Shown one piece after another: positions 1-9,444 of a DNA stretch of 64,000 nt. Location: the NCBI GenBank assembly GCA_963807085.1, contig CAWEBB010000013.1, positions 62,001 through 126,000 of the forward strand. The letters are read 5' to 3'. Numbering within the stretch: position 1 is the stretch's first letter; every line of letters starts with the position of its first letter. The translations under genes and the position numbers were made by a program. A model generated the notes under the pieces. It was not told the origin of the DNA. It saw nothing but the letters and a program-made list of their open reading frames with translations, and did no database searches. Origin of the DNA: JACKII01 sp963807085. GTDB taxonomy: Bacteria > Pseudomonadota > Alphaproteobacteria > Bin95.

Positions 1-1011
1 TGCAGGTGATGGCGGGCGCATCCGTTGGCGGCGCGGAAGCCTTTTTCGAGCGCATGGCGGCGGCGCTGGCCCGCGCGGGCGTGCAGCAGCATTTGGCGAT
101 CCGCCAAGATCCGGACCGCATGGCACGGCTGCACCCGATTGGCACGGAAATGTCGGTGCACCGCTTCGGCGGCCCACTCGATTTCCTGACGCCGTGGCAG
201 CTTTCGCAAGAAGCGAAGCGCTTTCAGCCGGACGTGACCCTTGCCTGGATGAGCCGGGGCGCGGCGATGGCGCCCAAGCGCTGCGGGAGCGTCGTGGCAG
301 GCTCGGCGGCTATTACAGCCTGAAATACTACAAAGGCTGCCATCACCTGATCGGCAATACCCAGGATATCCGCGACTGGCTGATCCGCCAAGGGTGGCCG
401 GCCGAGCGGACCCATTACATGCCCAATTTCGTCGATGCCGAACCGCGGCCGCCGGTGGACCGGGCCGACTATGACACGCCCGAAGATGCGCCGCTGCTGC
501 TGGCGCTCGGCCGCCTGCATTGGCGCAAGGGTTTTGACGTGTTGCTGGCCGCGCTGGAGACCATTCCCGGCGCCTATCTTTGGGTCGCCGGCGAAGGGCC
601 GGAGGGGCCGAGCTGCAGCGCAGCGCAAGAGCGGCGGGCGTGGCCGAGCGGGTGCGCTTGCTGGGGTGGCGGCAGGAGGTCGGCACCTCTATGCCGCCTG
701 CGACGTGTTCGTCTGCCCCTCCCGCGCGGAGCCGCTGGGCAATGTGGTGATCGAGTGCTGGGCGCACGGCGCGCCGGTGGTGGCAACCCCAGTCACGGGC
801 CCGGCGCGCTGGTACGACGAAGGCGAGACCGGCATACTGGTGCCGCCCGAGGAAGCCTTGGCGCTGGCGGCCGTGATCAAGGGCTTGCTGGCGGACCCGT
901 GCTAAAGCCGCAACCTGCGCATGGCCGGGCGCAAGGCCGGTCGAGAGTGAGTTCACGGAAGAAGCGGTGGTTGCCCAATATCTGGACTTTTTCGAGAAGG
1001 CCCGCTTCTGA
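1..1011 (+). pseudogene. Family 4 glycosyltransferase, 5'-truncated and frameshifted
   Basis: Cytoplasmic sugar transferase of the GT4 type, probably for a surface polysaccharide. The N-terminal GASVGGAE glycine-rich motif, the central LLALGRLHWRKGFD segment and the C-terminal CPSRAEPLGNVVIECWA donor-binding region are all recognisable, but they lie in different frames. Frame changes are visible near 300, 605, 690, 905 and 945, and the last frame ends with a TGA at 1009. The window starts inside or just at the N-terminus, because QVMAGASVGG reads openly from base 3. Conserved residues are intact between the shifts, so sequencing indels are as likely as true decay. The next gene starts one base after the stop, which suggests an operon. 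Confidence 0.75.
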
Positions 1012-1012
1012 G

Positions 1013-2762
1013 ATGTGCGGCATCGCCGGTTTTATCCGACGGGACGGCAACGCTCCGGACCCCGCCCTGTTGAGCCGGCTGGCCGACGCTCTGGCCCATC
1101 GTGGGCCGGATGGCAGCGGCCGGCACCTGCTGGGCGACACCGGCATGGTGCAGACCCGGCTGGCGATCATCGACCTGGAGACCGGCGACCAGCCGCTGTA
1201 CAGCGATGCCGGCCAGGCGCTGGTCGCGAACGGCGAGATCTACAACTACAAAGACCTGCGCGCCTCGCTTGACCCGGCCCGCCTGGCGACCCAATCGGAT
1301 TGTGAGCCGCCGCTGCTGCTCTATCAGGATGAGAGCAGGCGGCCTGGACCGCCTGCGCGGCATGTACGCCTTCGCCTGCGTCGGTCACGGGCGCGGGCGG
1401 TCGGGCTGGCCCGCGATCCGTTCGGGATCAAGCCGCTCTATATGGTCGAGCCGGCGGAAGGATCGGCTTCGCCTCCGAGCCCAGGGCGCTTGATCGAGGC
1501 CGGACTCGGCCGAGCGAGAGCTGGCCGAGCGAAGGCGCGTGGAACTGTTGCAATTGCACGTTCACCACCGGCGCGGAAACGCCTTTCCGCGAGCATCGCC
1601 GGTTGCTGCCGGGGGAGACACGACGATCGAGGGCGGGCGGTCTGTCCCGTCGCGGTTCGCCCGGCGTGCCGGAGGGTGCGCCCGAGGCGGTGGACGAGGC
1701 GGCGGCTCTCGTCCGGCTGGACCGCGCAGACGACAGCGTGCATGTGCATCTGCGAAGTCGATGTCGCCCTATGGCATGTTCCTATCCGGCGGGATCGATA
1801 GCGCGCGTCATCGCTGGCGCTGATGGCGCGGTGAACGAGCGGCCCGTGACCAAGCCTACACCGCCGGCTTCGGCGCGGCCGCGCGCGACGAGCGGGATGC
1901 GGCGGAGGAGATGGCCCAGCGCTTTACCGCGAGCATGTGCAGATCGACTTCACCGACGAGGATTTTTGGTCGCGTTGCCGCAGGTGGCCGGGGCGCTGGA
2001 CGATCCTTGCCGCCGATTACGCGACATTGCCGACCTACAAGCTGGCGCGAGGCGGCCAAGGGACGCAGAACGTCGTGCTGACGGGCGAAGGCGGCGACGA
2101 GCTGTTCGGCGGCTATGGCCGATACCGTGCGCGATGCGGCCTTGGTGGTTCGGCGGACGAGAGCGCCGGGCGCGCGGAGCGATGGACCGCCTGAAGGTAT
2201 TCGCGGCAAGAGCGAGCTGGCGCGATGGCGACTTGCGGCGCGAGGCGGTTTCCGGCGATGGCCGCTCGCGTCTGCAGGCGGCGCAGGCGCTGGACTGCGC
2301 GACCTGGCTGCCCAATGACCTGCTGACCAAGCTCGACCGCTGTCTGATGGCGCATGGTCTGGAGGGGCGCACTCCGTTCCTGGACCCGGAGGTGGCGGAG
2401 GCGCTTTTAACCTGCCCGACCGGCATGAAGGTGCGCGGCCGCTATGGGCAAATGGCTGCTGCGCCAGCTATCTGGAAGACTTGGCACCCGGCGCCGGTGC
2501 GTTCGGGCGCAAGCGGGGCTTCACCGTGCCGGTGGCGGAATGGATCCGCAGCCGCGGCGGCGCGTTGGCGGACTTGGTGGCGAACCAGGCGGGCGTGCAG
2601 GCGCTTTGTAATGCCTCACAAATTCCGGCGCTGTTCCGGGCGAACGACAAGCGGGCGGGGCAGGCGATATGGGCATTGCTGTTTTTCGCGCTTTGGCACG
2701 AAATCCACATTGTCGGCGGCCGCCCCGGCGCAACGCCGGAAGAAACGCTGGCGGGGCTTTAA
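1013..2762 (+). pseudogene. asnB: Glutamine-hydrolysing asparagine synthetase-like amidotransferase, frameshifted
   Basis: The ATG at 1013 gives MCGIAGF, whose Cys2 is the glutaminase nucleophile of class II amidotransferases. HRGPDG, TRLAIIDL and NGEIYNY follow in the first frame. The ATP pyrophosphatase motif SGGIDS appears near 1785 in another frame. Later blocks (VVLTGEGGDELFGGYGRYR near 2075 and LPNDLLTKLDRCLMAHGLEGR near 2310) sit in further frames. The final frame ends with TAA at 2760-2762. The enzyme would amidate aspartate or a sugar/peptide substrate in polysaccharide synthesis. At least five indels would be needed to restore one frame. Clean conservation between breaks points to assembly error or very recent inactivation. 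Confidence 0.75.
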
Positions 2763-3751
2763 AGTTCGGAATAGGCAGGCGCGGGGTCCGCCATCTGGTC
2801 TGTCGCGCGAATCAGGGCCGAGCGGATGCCGGGCTCCAGGGCGGAATGGCCGGCGTCCTCGATCATCACCAGTTCCGAGCGCCGCCAAGCCGCCGTCAGC
2901 CGCTGTGCCGTGACCGGTGGGCAAACCAGGTCATAGCGGCCCTGCACGATGACGCAGGGCAGGTGGCTTACCGTCCCGACATTCCGGAGCAGTTGGTCCG
3001 GTTCGAAAAAACAGCGGTGGCGGAAATAGTGGGCCTCCATCCGGGCGACCGAGACGGCGAAGCGGTCGGAGGTGAGGCGCCCGTCGCTGGTTCGGGCGCG
3101 CAACGCCGAACAGCGGCTTTCGTACAAGGTCCAGGCACGGGCGGCGGGCAGATGCACCGATGGGTCTGGATCGAACAGGCGCGGATAATAGGCTTCGAGC
3201 AGATTTTCTCGCTCGTCCGGCGGAATTGGTGCCTGAAACTCCTGCGCCGCTTCGGGGAAAAACGCGCCCATCCCGTACAGGAACCAGTCGATCTCCTTGT
3301 CGGTGCCGAGAAAGATGCCGCGCAGCACAAAGCCGGTGCAGCGTTCGGGGTGCGCCTCGCCATAGGCAAGGGCCAGCGTGCTGCCCCAGGAGCCGCCAAA
3401 AAGCAGCCATTCGTCGATGCCCCGCTCCCCGCGCAGCTTTTCCAGGTCCGCGACCAGATGCTGCGTGGTGTTGGCCTGGATTTCCGCGCTCGGGCGCGAG
3501 CGGCCGGCGCCGCGCTGATCGACCAGGATCACCCGCCATATCTCCGGGTCGAAAAACCGGCGGTAAACCGGGATGCAGCCGGCGCCAGGTCCGCCATGCA
3601 GAAACACGGCCGGCCGGCCCTTTGGGTTGCCGCATTCATACCAATAGAGCGTGTGGCCGTCGCCAACGGGCAGCCAGCCTTCGGTATGGGGTTCGATCGG
3701 TGGAAACAGTTCCCGCCGGGAATTCGGCGAAACGGACTGGTCGGGGCTCAA
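2759..3751 (-). CDS. pip: Prolyl aminopeptidase (proline iminopeptidase)
   Basis: Alpha/beta-hydrolase peptidase of family S33 that removes N-terminal proline from peptides in the cytoplasm. The N-terminal RRELFPPIEP block, the HGGPGAG oxyanion motif, the GGSWGS nucleophile elbow (catalytic Ser) and the C-terminal GHSALEP histidine are all present. The frame stays open to a TTG at 3862, but that start would run into the divergent thermonuclease gene. The TTG at 3751 gives about 330 residues, the usual family length, so it is preferred, though no clear ribosome site is seen. The stop overlaps the convergent asnB stop by two bases. Confidence 0.88.
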   Translation of the reverse strand: MSPDQSVSPNSRRELFPPIEPHTEGWLPVGDGHTLYWYECGNPKGRPAVFLHGGPGAGCIPVYRRFFDPEIWRVILVDQRGAGRSRPSAEIQANTTQHLVADLEKLRGERGIDEWLLFGGSWGSTLALAYGEAHPERCTGFVLRGIFLGTDKEIDWFLYGMGAFFPEAAQEFQAPIPPDERENLLEAYYPRLFDPDPSVHLPAARAWTLYESRCSALRARTSDGRLTSDRFAVSVARMEAHYFRHRCFFEPDQLLRNVGTVSHLPCVIVQGRYDLVCPPVTAQRLTAAWRRSELVMIEDAGHSALEPGIRSALIRATDQMADPAPAYSEL

Positions 3752-3777
3752 GGCATAATCCGTGTTATAGAGGGGCG

Positions 3778-4662
3778 ATGGATATTCGGCATACCAAGGC
3801 AAGCTACAGGGCCGGCCGCCGGCTGAAGTTCCTATTCCAACCTGCCATCGCGGCGTTTGCAATATGCTGCCTGGCCTTTTTGTCGTTTCCGCTGATCGCT
3901 GTCGATCATGCTGCGGCGGCCGGCGGTGATGTCGCCCTATGGGAAAAGCTAAGTCCTGGACCGTCCGGCCCGGTCGAAGAAGTCTTGGGCCCTGCCTTGC
4001 TTCGGGTCGGCGGGCTGGAGCAGCCCGTGCGGCTGGCGGCCCTGTGGGATGGTGATGGCAGGGATAAAGTCACTGCGGCGGTGGACGCGTCGGCTTTGGC
4101 ATATCTGAGGGGCCGGACAGAACGGCGCGAGGTGCGGCTCCATTTGGATCGGCAGAGCCGGAACCGGTTCGGCGAATGGCTGGCACAGGTCGAAGTGTCG
4201 GGGCGCGGTGAAGAACAGGGCTTTTGGCTGCAGGGCGCGTTGCTCGCAGGCGGGTATGCCAGGGTATATACGACGGCCGGAACCGATGCCCTGGCGCAGG
4301 AAATGCTGGCCCTGGAAGCGGCCGCACGGCGACAGGGCCGGGGCTTGTGGCAGTTACCGGCGCGCGCTATTCGCTCCGCCGCCAGCCTCGACCGTGACAT
4401 CGGCAGCTTTCAGATCGTAGAAGGAACGGTGCTTGCGGTGGCAGTTACCGGCAGCCGCGTATATTTGAATTTCGGTGAGGACTGGCGGCGTGATTTTACG
4501 GTCGCAATCCGGCGAGTGCATGCCGGCCGCTTTCCTGGCAGGCTGCGTGGCCTGCGGGCGCTTGCGGGCGAGCGGCTTCGCGTCCGCGGCTGGGTATTCG
4601 GCTTGAACGGACCGGCAATCAGTGCCGATCATGCCGGCGTTGTGGAAGTGCTGGGGAAGTAG
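3778..4662 (+). CDS. Exported thermonuclease-like (SNase-fold) protein
   Basis: A 294-residue protein with a hydrophobic segment at about residues 22-47 ending in an alanine-rich stretch, likely a signal peptide or membrane anchor. A staphylococcal-nuclease-like region follows at about 60-200 (GEWLAQVEV, LLAGGYARVY, ALEAAARRQGRGLW). These blocks match the thermonuclease family fold. I could not place the full catalytic Arg/Glu set, so nuclease activity is not assured. The C-terminal part (about 205-294, KLKG-like beta region with VYLNFGEDWRRDFTVAI) resembles the second half often found in alphaproteobacterial nuclease-like proteins. It is divergent from pip and is followed by an M48 protease gene 52 bases downstream. 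Confidence 0.72.
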   Translation: MDIRHTKASYRAGRRLKFLFQPAIAAFAICCLAFLSFPLIAVDHAAAAGGDVALWEKLSPGPSGPVEEVLGPALLRVGGLEQPVRLAALWDGDGRDKVTAAVDASALAYLRGRTERREVRLHLDRQSRNRFGEWLAQVEVSGRGEEQGFWLQGALLAGGYARVYTTAGTDALAQEMLALEAAARRQGRGLWQLPARAIRSAASLDRDIGSFQIVEGTVLAVAVTGSRVYLNFGEDWRRDFTVAIRRVHAGRFPGRLRGLRALAGERLRVRGWVFGLNGPAISADHAGVVEVLGK

Positions 4663-4714
4663 CGATGCGGCTGCGGCCCGAGAAGATGCCCGAACGGATG
4701 AAGGAGGGGAAACG

Positions 4715-6208
4715 ATGAAAGAATGGCGGCGCGTGCGTGCGGCAGGCTTGGCGGCGCTGGCGGTGTTGGCCTTGCCCTTGCTGCAATCCTGCACGACCAA
4801 TCCCGCGACCGGCGGCAGCGACTTTACCCCCTTCATGTCGCCGGAGGATGAGGTGAAGGTCGGGGCGGAAGAGCACCAGAAGATCCTGGCGCAATTCGGC
4901 GGCACCTATCAAAATGCTGAAATTCAGGCCTATGTCGATCGCCTCGGGCAGCAGTTGGCCGCGAAGTCGGAGCTGCCCGAGTTGAAATGGACATTCACGG
5001 TCCTGGATAGCGAGATTATAAACGCCTTCGCGCTGCCCGGCGGCTATGTCTATATCTCCCGCGGTCTGCTGGCGCTTGCCGACACCGAGGACCAACTGGC
5101 CGGCGTGATCGGCCACGAAATCGGCCACGTCACCGCCCGGCATGCGGCGAACCGCTACAGCGCAGCCGTGGGCACGTCGATCGGTCTCACCGGAGCGGCG
5201 ATCCTGGCGGAGGTATTTTTGGGCAGCGGTACCGGCCAGATAATCCAGCAGGCCGGTGGCGCCGCGGCACAGGGTTTCCTCGCCAGCTATAGCCGGGATC
5301 AGGAATTGCAGGCGGATTCGCTGGGCGTGCGCTATCTGTCGCGGACGGACTACAACAGCCAGGCGATGGCCGGTTTCCTGGACAAGATGGACCAGGAGGC
5401 AGCGCTGATCGCCAAGCTGCGGGGCGAAGCGCCGCGCGGCTTCAGCTATTTCGACACCCATCCCCCGACCCAGGAACGGGTACAGAAGGCCACAGAAGAG
5501 GCGAAGGAAACACCCGGCTCGGGATCACCCGGCTCGCGCGAGGCGTTCTACAAGAAGATTGACGGGCTTATCTATGGCGACAGCCCCGAGCAGGGCTTTC
5601 GCCGTGGCCGCCAGTTCCTGCACCCGGGCCTGCGGCTCGCGTTCGAGGTGCCGCCCGGCTATTACATGCTGAACTTTCCGGACCGGTTGATCGCAAAGGG
5701 AAGCAACGGGTCCACCATCGTCTTTGACCGCGCCGAGAAGAAGTATCCGATACCACCGGCGCAGTATCTATCGGCCGTTTGGGCGTCCGGGCTGAACCTG
5801 CAAGGGCTGCAAAGCCTGACCGTCAACGGCCTGAACGCGGCAACGGGCTATGCCCGCGTCCGTACGGACCAAGGGGATGTGGCGCTGCGGCTTGGAGCGG
5901 TCGCATGGCCGGACGGCACCATGTACCGGTTCCAGTTCATCTCGCCGCTTTCGTCTGCACGGCAAAACGACCCGGCATTTGTGGAAACGCTGCGGAGCTT
6001 CCGGCAGCTATCGGCGGGGGAGGCCGCCGCCCTGAAGCCGCTGCGGGTCCGGCCGTATCGGGTCAAATCCGGCGACAGTCTGGCCGGGATCGCCCGGCGG
6101 CTGCCCTTCGACAAGCTGGCGGACGAACGCTTGCGCGTGCTGAACGGCCTGAAGCCGAACGAATCGCTGGCCGCCGGCCGCTGGATCAAGATTGTCACGG
6201 CCGACTGA
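4715..6208 (+). CDS. M48-family metallopeptidase lipoprotein with C-terminal LysM-like domain
   Basis: Periplasmic zinc peptidase of the BepA/YfgC type, implicated in outer-membrane protein quality control. The chosen ATG follows a strong AAGGAGG site, and the longer upstream frame is unlikely. A lipobox LLQSC puts the acylated Cys at residue 26. The zinc motif HEIGH is at about 134-138 and a third ligand Glu lies in DQELQADSLG. The DTHPPTQERV block typical of the family follows. The last about 50 residues (YRVKSGDSLAGIA ... LNGL) read as a LysM peptidoglycan-binding module, which would tether the enzyme to the wall. The total of 497 residues fits such two-domain members. Confidence 0.88.
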   Translation: MKEWRRVRAAGLAALAVLALPLLQSCTTNPATGGSDFTPFMSPEDEVKVGAEEHQKILAQFGGTYQNAEIQAYVDRLGQQLAAKSELPELKWTFTVLDSEIINAFALPGGYVYISRGLLALADTEDQLAGVIGHEIGHVTARHAANRYSAAVGTSIGLTGAAILAEVFLGSGTGQIIQQAGGAAAQGFLASYSRDQELQADSLGVRYLSRTDYNSQAMAGFLDKMDQEAALIAKLRGEAPRGFSYFDTHPPTQERVQKATEEAKETPGSGSPGSREAFYKKIDGLIYGDSPEQGFRRGRQFLHPGLRLAFEVPPGYYMLNFPDRLIAKGSNGSTIVFDRAEKKYPIPPAQYLSAVWASGLNLQGLQSLTVNGLNAATGYARVRTDQGDVALRLGAVAWPDGTMYRFQFISPLSSARQNDPAFVETLRSFRQLSAGEAAALKPLRVRPYRVKSGDSLAGIARRLPFDKLADERLRVLNGLKPNESLAAGRWIKIVTAD

Positions 6209-6220
6209 CCTCGCGGCAAA

Positions 6221-6244
6221 CGACCGGCCACAGCCGACCGGTCG
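6221..6244. terminator. Possible hairpin terminator between convergent genes
   Basis: A 7-bp perfect stem (CGACCGG with CCGGTCG) and 10-base loop lie between the stops of the M48 gene and the CBS gene. No long T run follows on the plus strand; a short TTT follows on the minus strand. The position suits a bidirectional terminator, but this is inferred from placement. Confidence 0.35.
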
Positions 6245-6254
6245 GCGATGGGGT

Positions 6255-6689
6255 TTAAGCGCCTGCGCCGATATAAGTGCGCAGCGCGTGGCCCTCGCTT
6301 TCCAACTCGCTGATGCGGGCCTTCACCAGGTCACCGATGGAGACAATGCCCGCCAGATGCCCCTTGTCCATGACGGGCAGGTGACGGACGCGATGGTCGG
6401 TCACCATATGCATCAGCTTTTCAATATCGTCGTTCGGCGAGCAGACGACCATGTCTGCCGTCATCAGATCGCGGACGGGCGCCTCCATCACCTCGGCGCC
6501 CTGCTCGGCCACGCCCCGCACCACATCCCGTTCGGACAGAATCCCGATCGGAGTCAAATCTTTATCGTGCACGATCACCGCACCGATCTGCGCCTCATGC
6601 AGCAGGGTCGCCACATTGCGAACCGGTTCACAGGCGGGAACCGCCGTTACGCTGGCGCCTTTGGACTTCAGGATTTGCCGTACGATCAT
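6255..6689 (-). CDS. Two-CBS-domain protein
   Basis: A 144-residue protein made almost entirely of two CBS domains. Domain 1 spans about 8-62 (IGAVIVHDKDLTPIGILSERDVV) and domain 2 about 72-130 (HRVRHLPVMDKGHLAGIVSIGDLV). Stand-alone CBS pairs bind adenine nucleotides such as AMP, ATP or NAD and act as energy sensors; the partner here is unknown. The ATG at 6689 is chosen because the much longer upstream open frame overlaps the divergent LLM-type gene. It is expressed away from its neighbours, so it is probably a single-gene unit. Confidence 0.88.
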   Translation of the reverse strand: MIVRQILKSKGASVTAVPACEPVRNVATLLHEAQIGAVIVHDKDLTPIGILSERDVVRGVAEQGAEVMEAPVRDLMTADMVVCSPNDDIEKLMHMVTDHRVRHLPVMDKGHLAGIVSIGDLVKARISELESEGHALRTYIGAGA

Positions 6690-6857
6690 GGTCTGAGCAC
6701 TCCCATTTCCTGCAAGTTGAGCAGATCGGCCCTTTATGCGATAATGATGTGGCATTTTGTCTGTTTGCACAAGCCGCCACCGGGTAGTGCTGCCCGCGCA
6801 TGATAGACATCGGCGGGCAAAACAAGGTGCGGGAACGGAGCCGGCGAGGGATGTCGC

Positions 6858-7883
6858 ATGTTGCGCTTGGATACCCAGCTTCGGGATTTTGACGCGAGAG
6901 CGGTGCCGGATCAGGCAAGACGGTTCGAGGCGCTGGGCTTCGACGGGGTGTGGACGTTCGAGGCTGCTCACGACCCATTCCTGCCGCTGGCGCTGGCGGC
7001 CAATGCCACCGAGCGGCTGGAGATAGGCACGAACATAACGGTTGCCTTTGCCCGCGCGCCGTTTGCGGTCGCGCAGACCGCATGGGACCTGCAAGCCTAT
7101 AGCGGCGGCCGCTTTCATCTGGGGCTCGGCACACAGGTGCGGGCGCACGTGGAGCGGCGCTTTTCCATGCCGTTCGAGCGCCCGGCGGCGCGGGTGACTG
7201 ACTACATCCGCTGCATCCGGGCGATCTGGGACTCCTTCCAGAACGACAAGCCGCCTTCCTATGAGGGCGAGTTCTATCGGTTCCGGCTGATGAACCCGTT
7301 CTTCAATCCGGGGCCGATCGCGGATCCGGCCATCCCGATTTATCTGGCCGGCGTGAACGAGCGCATGTGCCGGGCGGCGGGCGAGGTGGCGGATGGTTTC
7401 CACGTCCACCCGGTGCACTCGGTCGGCTATGTGAATGACGTGATCAAGCCGGCGATCGCGGAGGGCAGGCGCGCCGGCGGCCGCGAGGACGCGCATGTGG
7501 CCCTCTATGCGCCGGTCTTCGCCGTCACTGGCGAGACCCCGGCAGAACGGGCGGAAAGCGAAGCCGAGGTGCGCCGGCAGATCAGCTTCTATGGCTCCAC
7601 CCCAAACTATCGAGCGGTGCTGGAGTACCACGATTGCGGCCATATCGCCAAGGAACTCTCGGCGATGGTCCGCCAGGGCGAGTTCGAGGCGATGGCCAGG
7701 CTGGTGCCGGACAGCCTGATCGACGCCATCGCGATTTCGGCGGAATCGTCGAGGCTGGGCGCGGCATTGCGCCGGCGCTACGAAGGCGTGTTCGACCGGG
7801 TCTCGCTCTATTTCCCGATCAGGGAGGGCGAGAGCGACGCCCGCTGGCGCCAGTTTGTCGAGACTTTCCGGTCGGCCGCCTAG
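6858..7883 (+). CDS. LLM-class flavin-dependent oxidoreductase
   Basis: A 341-residue TIM-barrel protein of the luciferase-like monooxygenase superfamily. The N-terminal FEALGFDGVWTFEAAHDPFLPLALAA block, LEIGTNITVAFARAPF and GGRFHLGLGTQV are characteristic of the F420-type branch (TIGR03617-like). The substrate is unknown, and use of FMN versus F420 cannot be decided from sequence alone. The ATG at 6858 begins right at the conserved domain. The gene is monocistronic in appearance, with divergent CBS upstream and an AT-rich spacer with an IS downstream. Confidence 0.85.
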   Translation: MLRLDTQLRDFDARAVPDQARRFEALGFDGVWTFEAAHDPFLPLALAANATERLEIGTNITVAFARAPFAVAQTAWDLQAYSGGRFHLGLGTQVRAHVERRFSMPFERPAARVTDYIRCIRAIWDSFQNDKPPSYEGEFYRFRLMNPFFNPGPIADPAIPIYLAGVNERMCRAAGEVADGFHVHPVHSVGYVNDVIKPAIAEGRRAGGREDAHVALYAPVFAVTGETPAERAESEAEVRRQISFYGSTPNYRAVLEYHDCGHIAKELSAMVRQGEFEAMARLVPDSLIDAIAISAESSRLGAALRRRYEGVFDRVSLYFPIREGESDARWRQFVETFRSAA

Positions 7884-8228
7884 ATTACCATGGGTTCAGC
7901 TGCCCTCCGTCTGTTGAACAATATTAAACATATTGCAATATCTGTTATAATGACAACTGAAATTAGAATACTATATCAGTAACAAGATACAGCATTCGGT
8001 CCGAAAATTGGATGTTGTAGTGCAGGGATACTCGCGGCGGTGCTGAAAGGCGCCGTGTGTGGAGCCTGCAATAGCAGGGGCAGCGTATGAGCCGGCGGTT
8101 TTAATGCACGGCCCGCTGATAGCAAAGAAGCCACCGGCAAACGGTAGTTTGAAACCACTAATCCCTGGCGGGTTGAAATTGCGAAGGCCGTATAATTCAA
8201 TTAAAAGTAGATTTCACGAAAAACGTAA
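7884..8228. other. AT-rich spacer with a GC-rich core rich in short inverted repeats
   Basis: No convincing gene is seen. The first about 100 bases and the last about 50 bases are AT-rich and unlike the host genome. The core (about 8010-8180) has several short stems: CCTGC/GCAGG with an AATA loop at 8065-8078, GCCGG/CCGGC spanning about 8091-8135, and AAAC/GTTT just after. Such packing could reflect a structured RNA or an old mobile-element end. It abuts the target site of the IS1595 insertion, so the IS landed in already foreign-looking DNA. Confidence 0.4.
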
Positions 8229-9444
8229 GAGGCTTCTCCCTTTCGTTCCGGCGCTGCGAGATGTTGATGTTTCGGATGGCGGCGCGGGTGATGGCTTCCT
8301 GGTGCATGCAGGGCTCTGAGCAATTCTGATCGACGTAGGCAGCGGCTCGAGACGGTTGGATGCACCGCGGACAGGCGACGGCGATCTCGCATTCCGGGGT
8401 GTGGCGCCGTGATCTGGTACTCTCAGACGCGCTGCTCGACGAAGTCGCGGGCGGTTGCTGGCGCGAGGCGGGCTCCGAGGCCGAGCAGGGTATCGAACGC
8501 CACGGCTGTGTGGCGGCGACGGTTCCACCTGAAGACGAACTCGTCGAGGTAACGCCTGAAGTGCTGGCGACGGAGGCCATGGTAGGTCCCGAGCGCCCAT
8601 CTCTTGAGGTTTGAAAAGACGCGATGGGTCCAGCGCAGGATGATGTGGGCGGCCATCTTGCCGACGACTTTCGGCTCGTGCACATGGTCGGGCAGGCCAT
8701 TGTAGCCGGACCATCCGTCCGTGACGACGCGGGCACCGGCGGCGGCGACCGCGACGACGAAGGGCTTGAGCGTGGCGCCGGAGAAGTCGGCGATCGGCGC
8801 GAGACGAATGCGGCGCGGCTTGCCTTCGGGCGAGAGCTCCACCGCGCCGGCAACGAGCATCTTGCCCTGCGAGCTGCGGCCTTGACCGCCAGCGGGCGGG
8901 TCGTCCTTATGGCGCAAGGCGATCTCGGTCTCGTCAACTTCGACGACGTCCTCGAGAAGGCTTCGCTCGGGATCGACCATGGCGCGGCGGAGCTTCGTCA
9001 GGAGCAGCCAGGCGCTCTTGTAGCTGCCCAGGCCCAGTTGGGCCTGCAGTTGCAGGGCGGAGATCCCGTTGGAGTGACTGGTTACGATATGGATCGCCGT
9101 GAACCAGGTCTTCAGCGGCAGATGGCTGCCGTGCATGACCGTGCCTGCGGTCACGGACGTCTGCCGCCGGCAGGCCGCGCACTCCCAGGTGAACGCCTTG
9201 GTCTTCAGCAGCCATCCCTTCGTGACGCCACAGCCCGGGCAGACAAAGCCCTCCGGCCACCGGCGACGCGCCAGATAGTCGGCGCAGGCCGCATTATCCG
9301 GAAATCGCGCCTCGAACTGGGCGCGGGAGAGCGGGCGGTCATGTTTCCAGCGGCTCGGCATGCGAGAACATTAAGCGAACGCACCTCGCGACGCAAGCGC
9401 AGATCACCACATTTTGTGCCGCCGGAGCCAACGGGAGAAGCCTC
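8229..9444 (-). mobile_element. IS1595-family insertion sequence, copy A, complete
   Basis: The element is 1216 bp. Its ends are imperfect inverted repeats: both begin GAGGCTTCTCCC and then diverge slightly (TTTCGTTCCGGCG against GTTGGCTCCGGCG). It is flanked by a perfect 8-bp direct repeat AAACGTAA (8221-8228 and 9445-9452), the target duplication size expected for IS1595. It carries one intact transposase on the minus strand, with a further non-coding about 190 bp at its left end. Two near-identical copies lie about 30 kb away, so it has moved recently. Confidence 0.95.
8423..9361 (-). CDS. IS1595-family transposase (copy A)
   Basis: A 312-residue DDE-type transposase. An N-terminal zinc ribbon CPGC ... 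CAAC is at about residues 39-63. The catalytic core has VDETE and TDGWSGY supplying two acidic residues, and then THRVFSNLKRW. The usual third acidic residue appears to be His here, as seen in some IS1595 subgroups. The C-terminal GTYHGLRRQHFRRYLDEFVFRWNRR matches the ISXO2-like DDE domain. It differs from the other two copies by a Val for Ala in the AAAAG stretch near residue 209. The gene is full length and probably functional. Confidence 0.95.
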   Translation of the reverse strand: MPSRWKHDRPLSRAQFEARFPDNAACADYLARRRWPEGFVCPGCGVTKGWLLKTKAFTWECAACRRQTSVTAGTVMHGSHLPLKTWFTAIHIVTSHSNGISALQLQAQLGLGSYKSAWLLLTKLRRAMVDPERSLLEDVVEVDETEIALRHKDDPPAGGQGRSSQGKMLVAGAVELSPEGKPRRIRLAPIADFSGATLKPFVVAVAAAGARVVTDGWSGYNGLPDHVHEPKVVGKMAAHIILRWTHRVFSNLKRWALGTYHGLRRQHFRRYLDEFVFRWNRRRHTAVAFDTLLGLGARLAPATARDFVEQRV

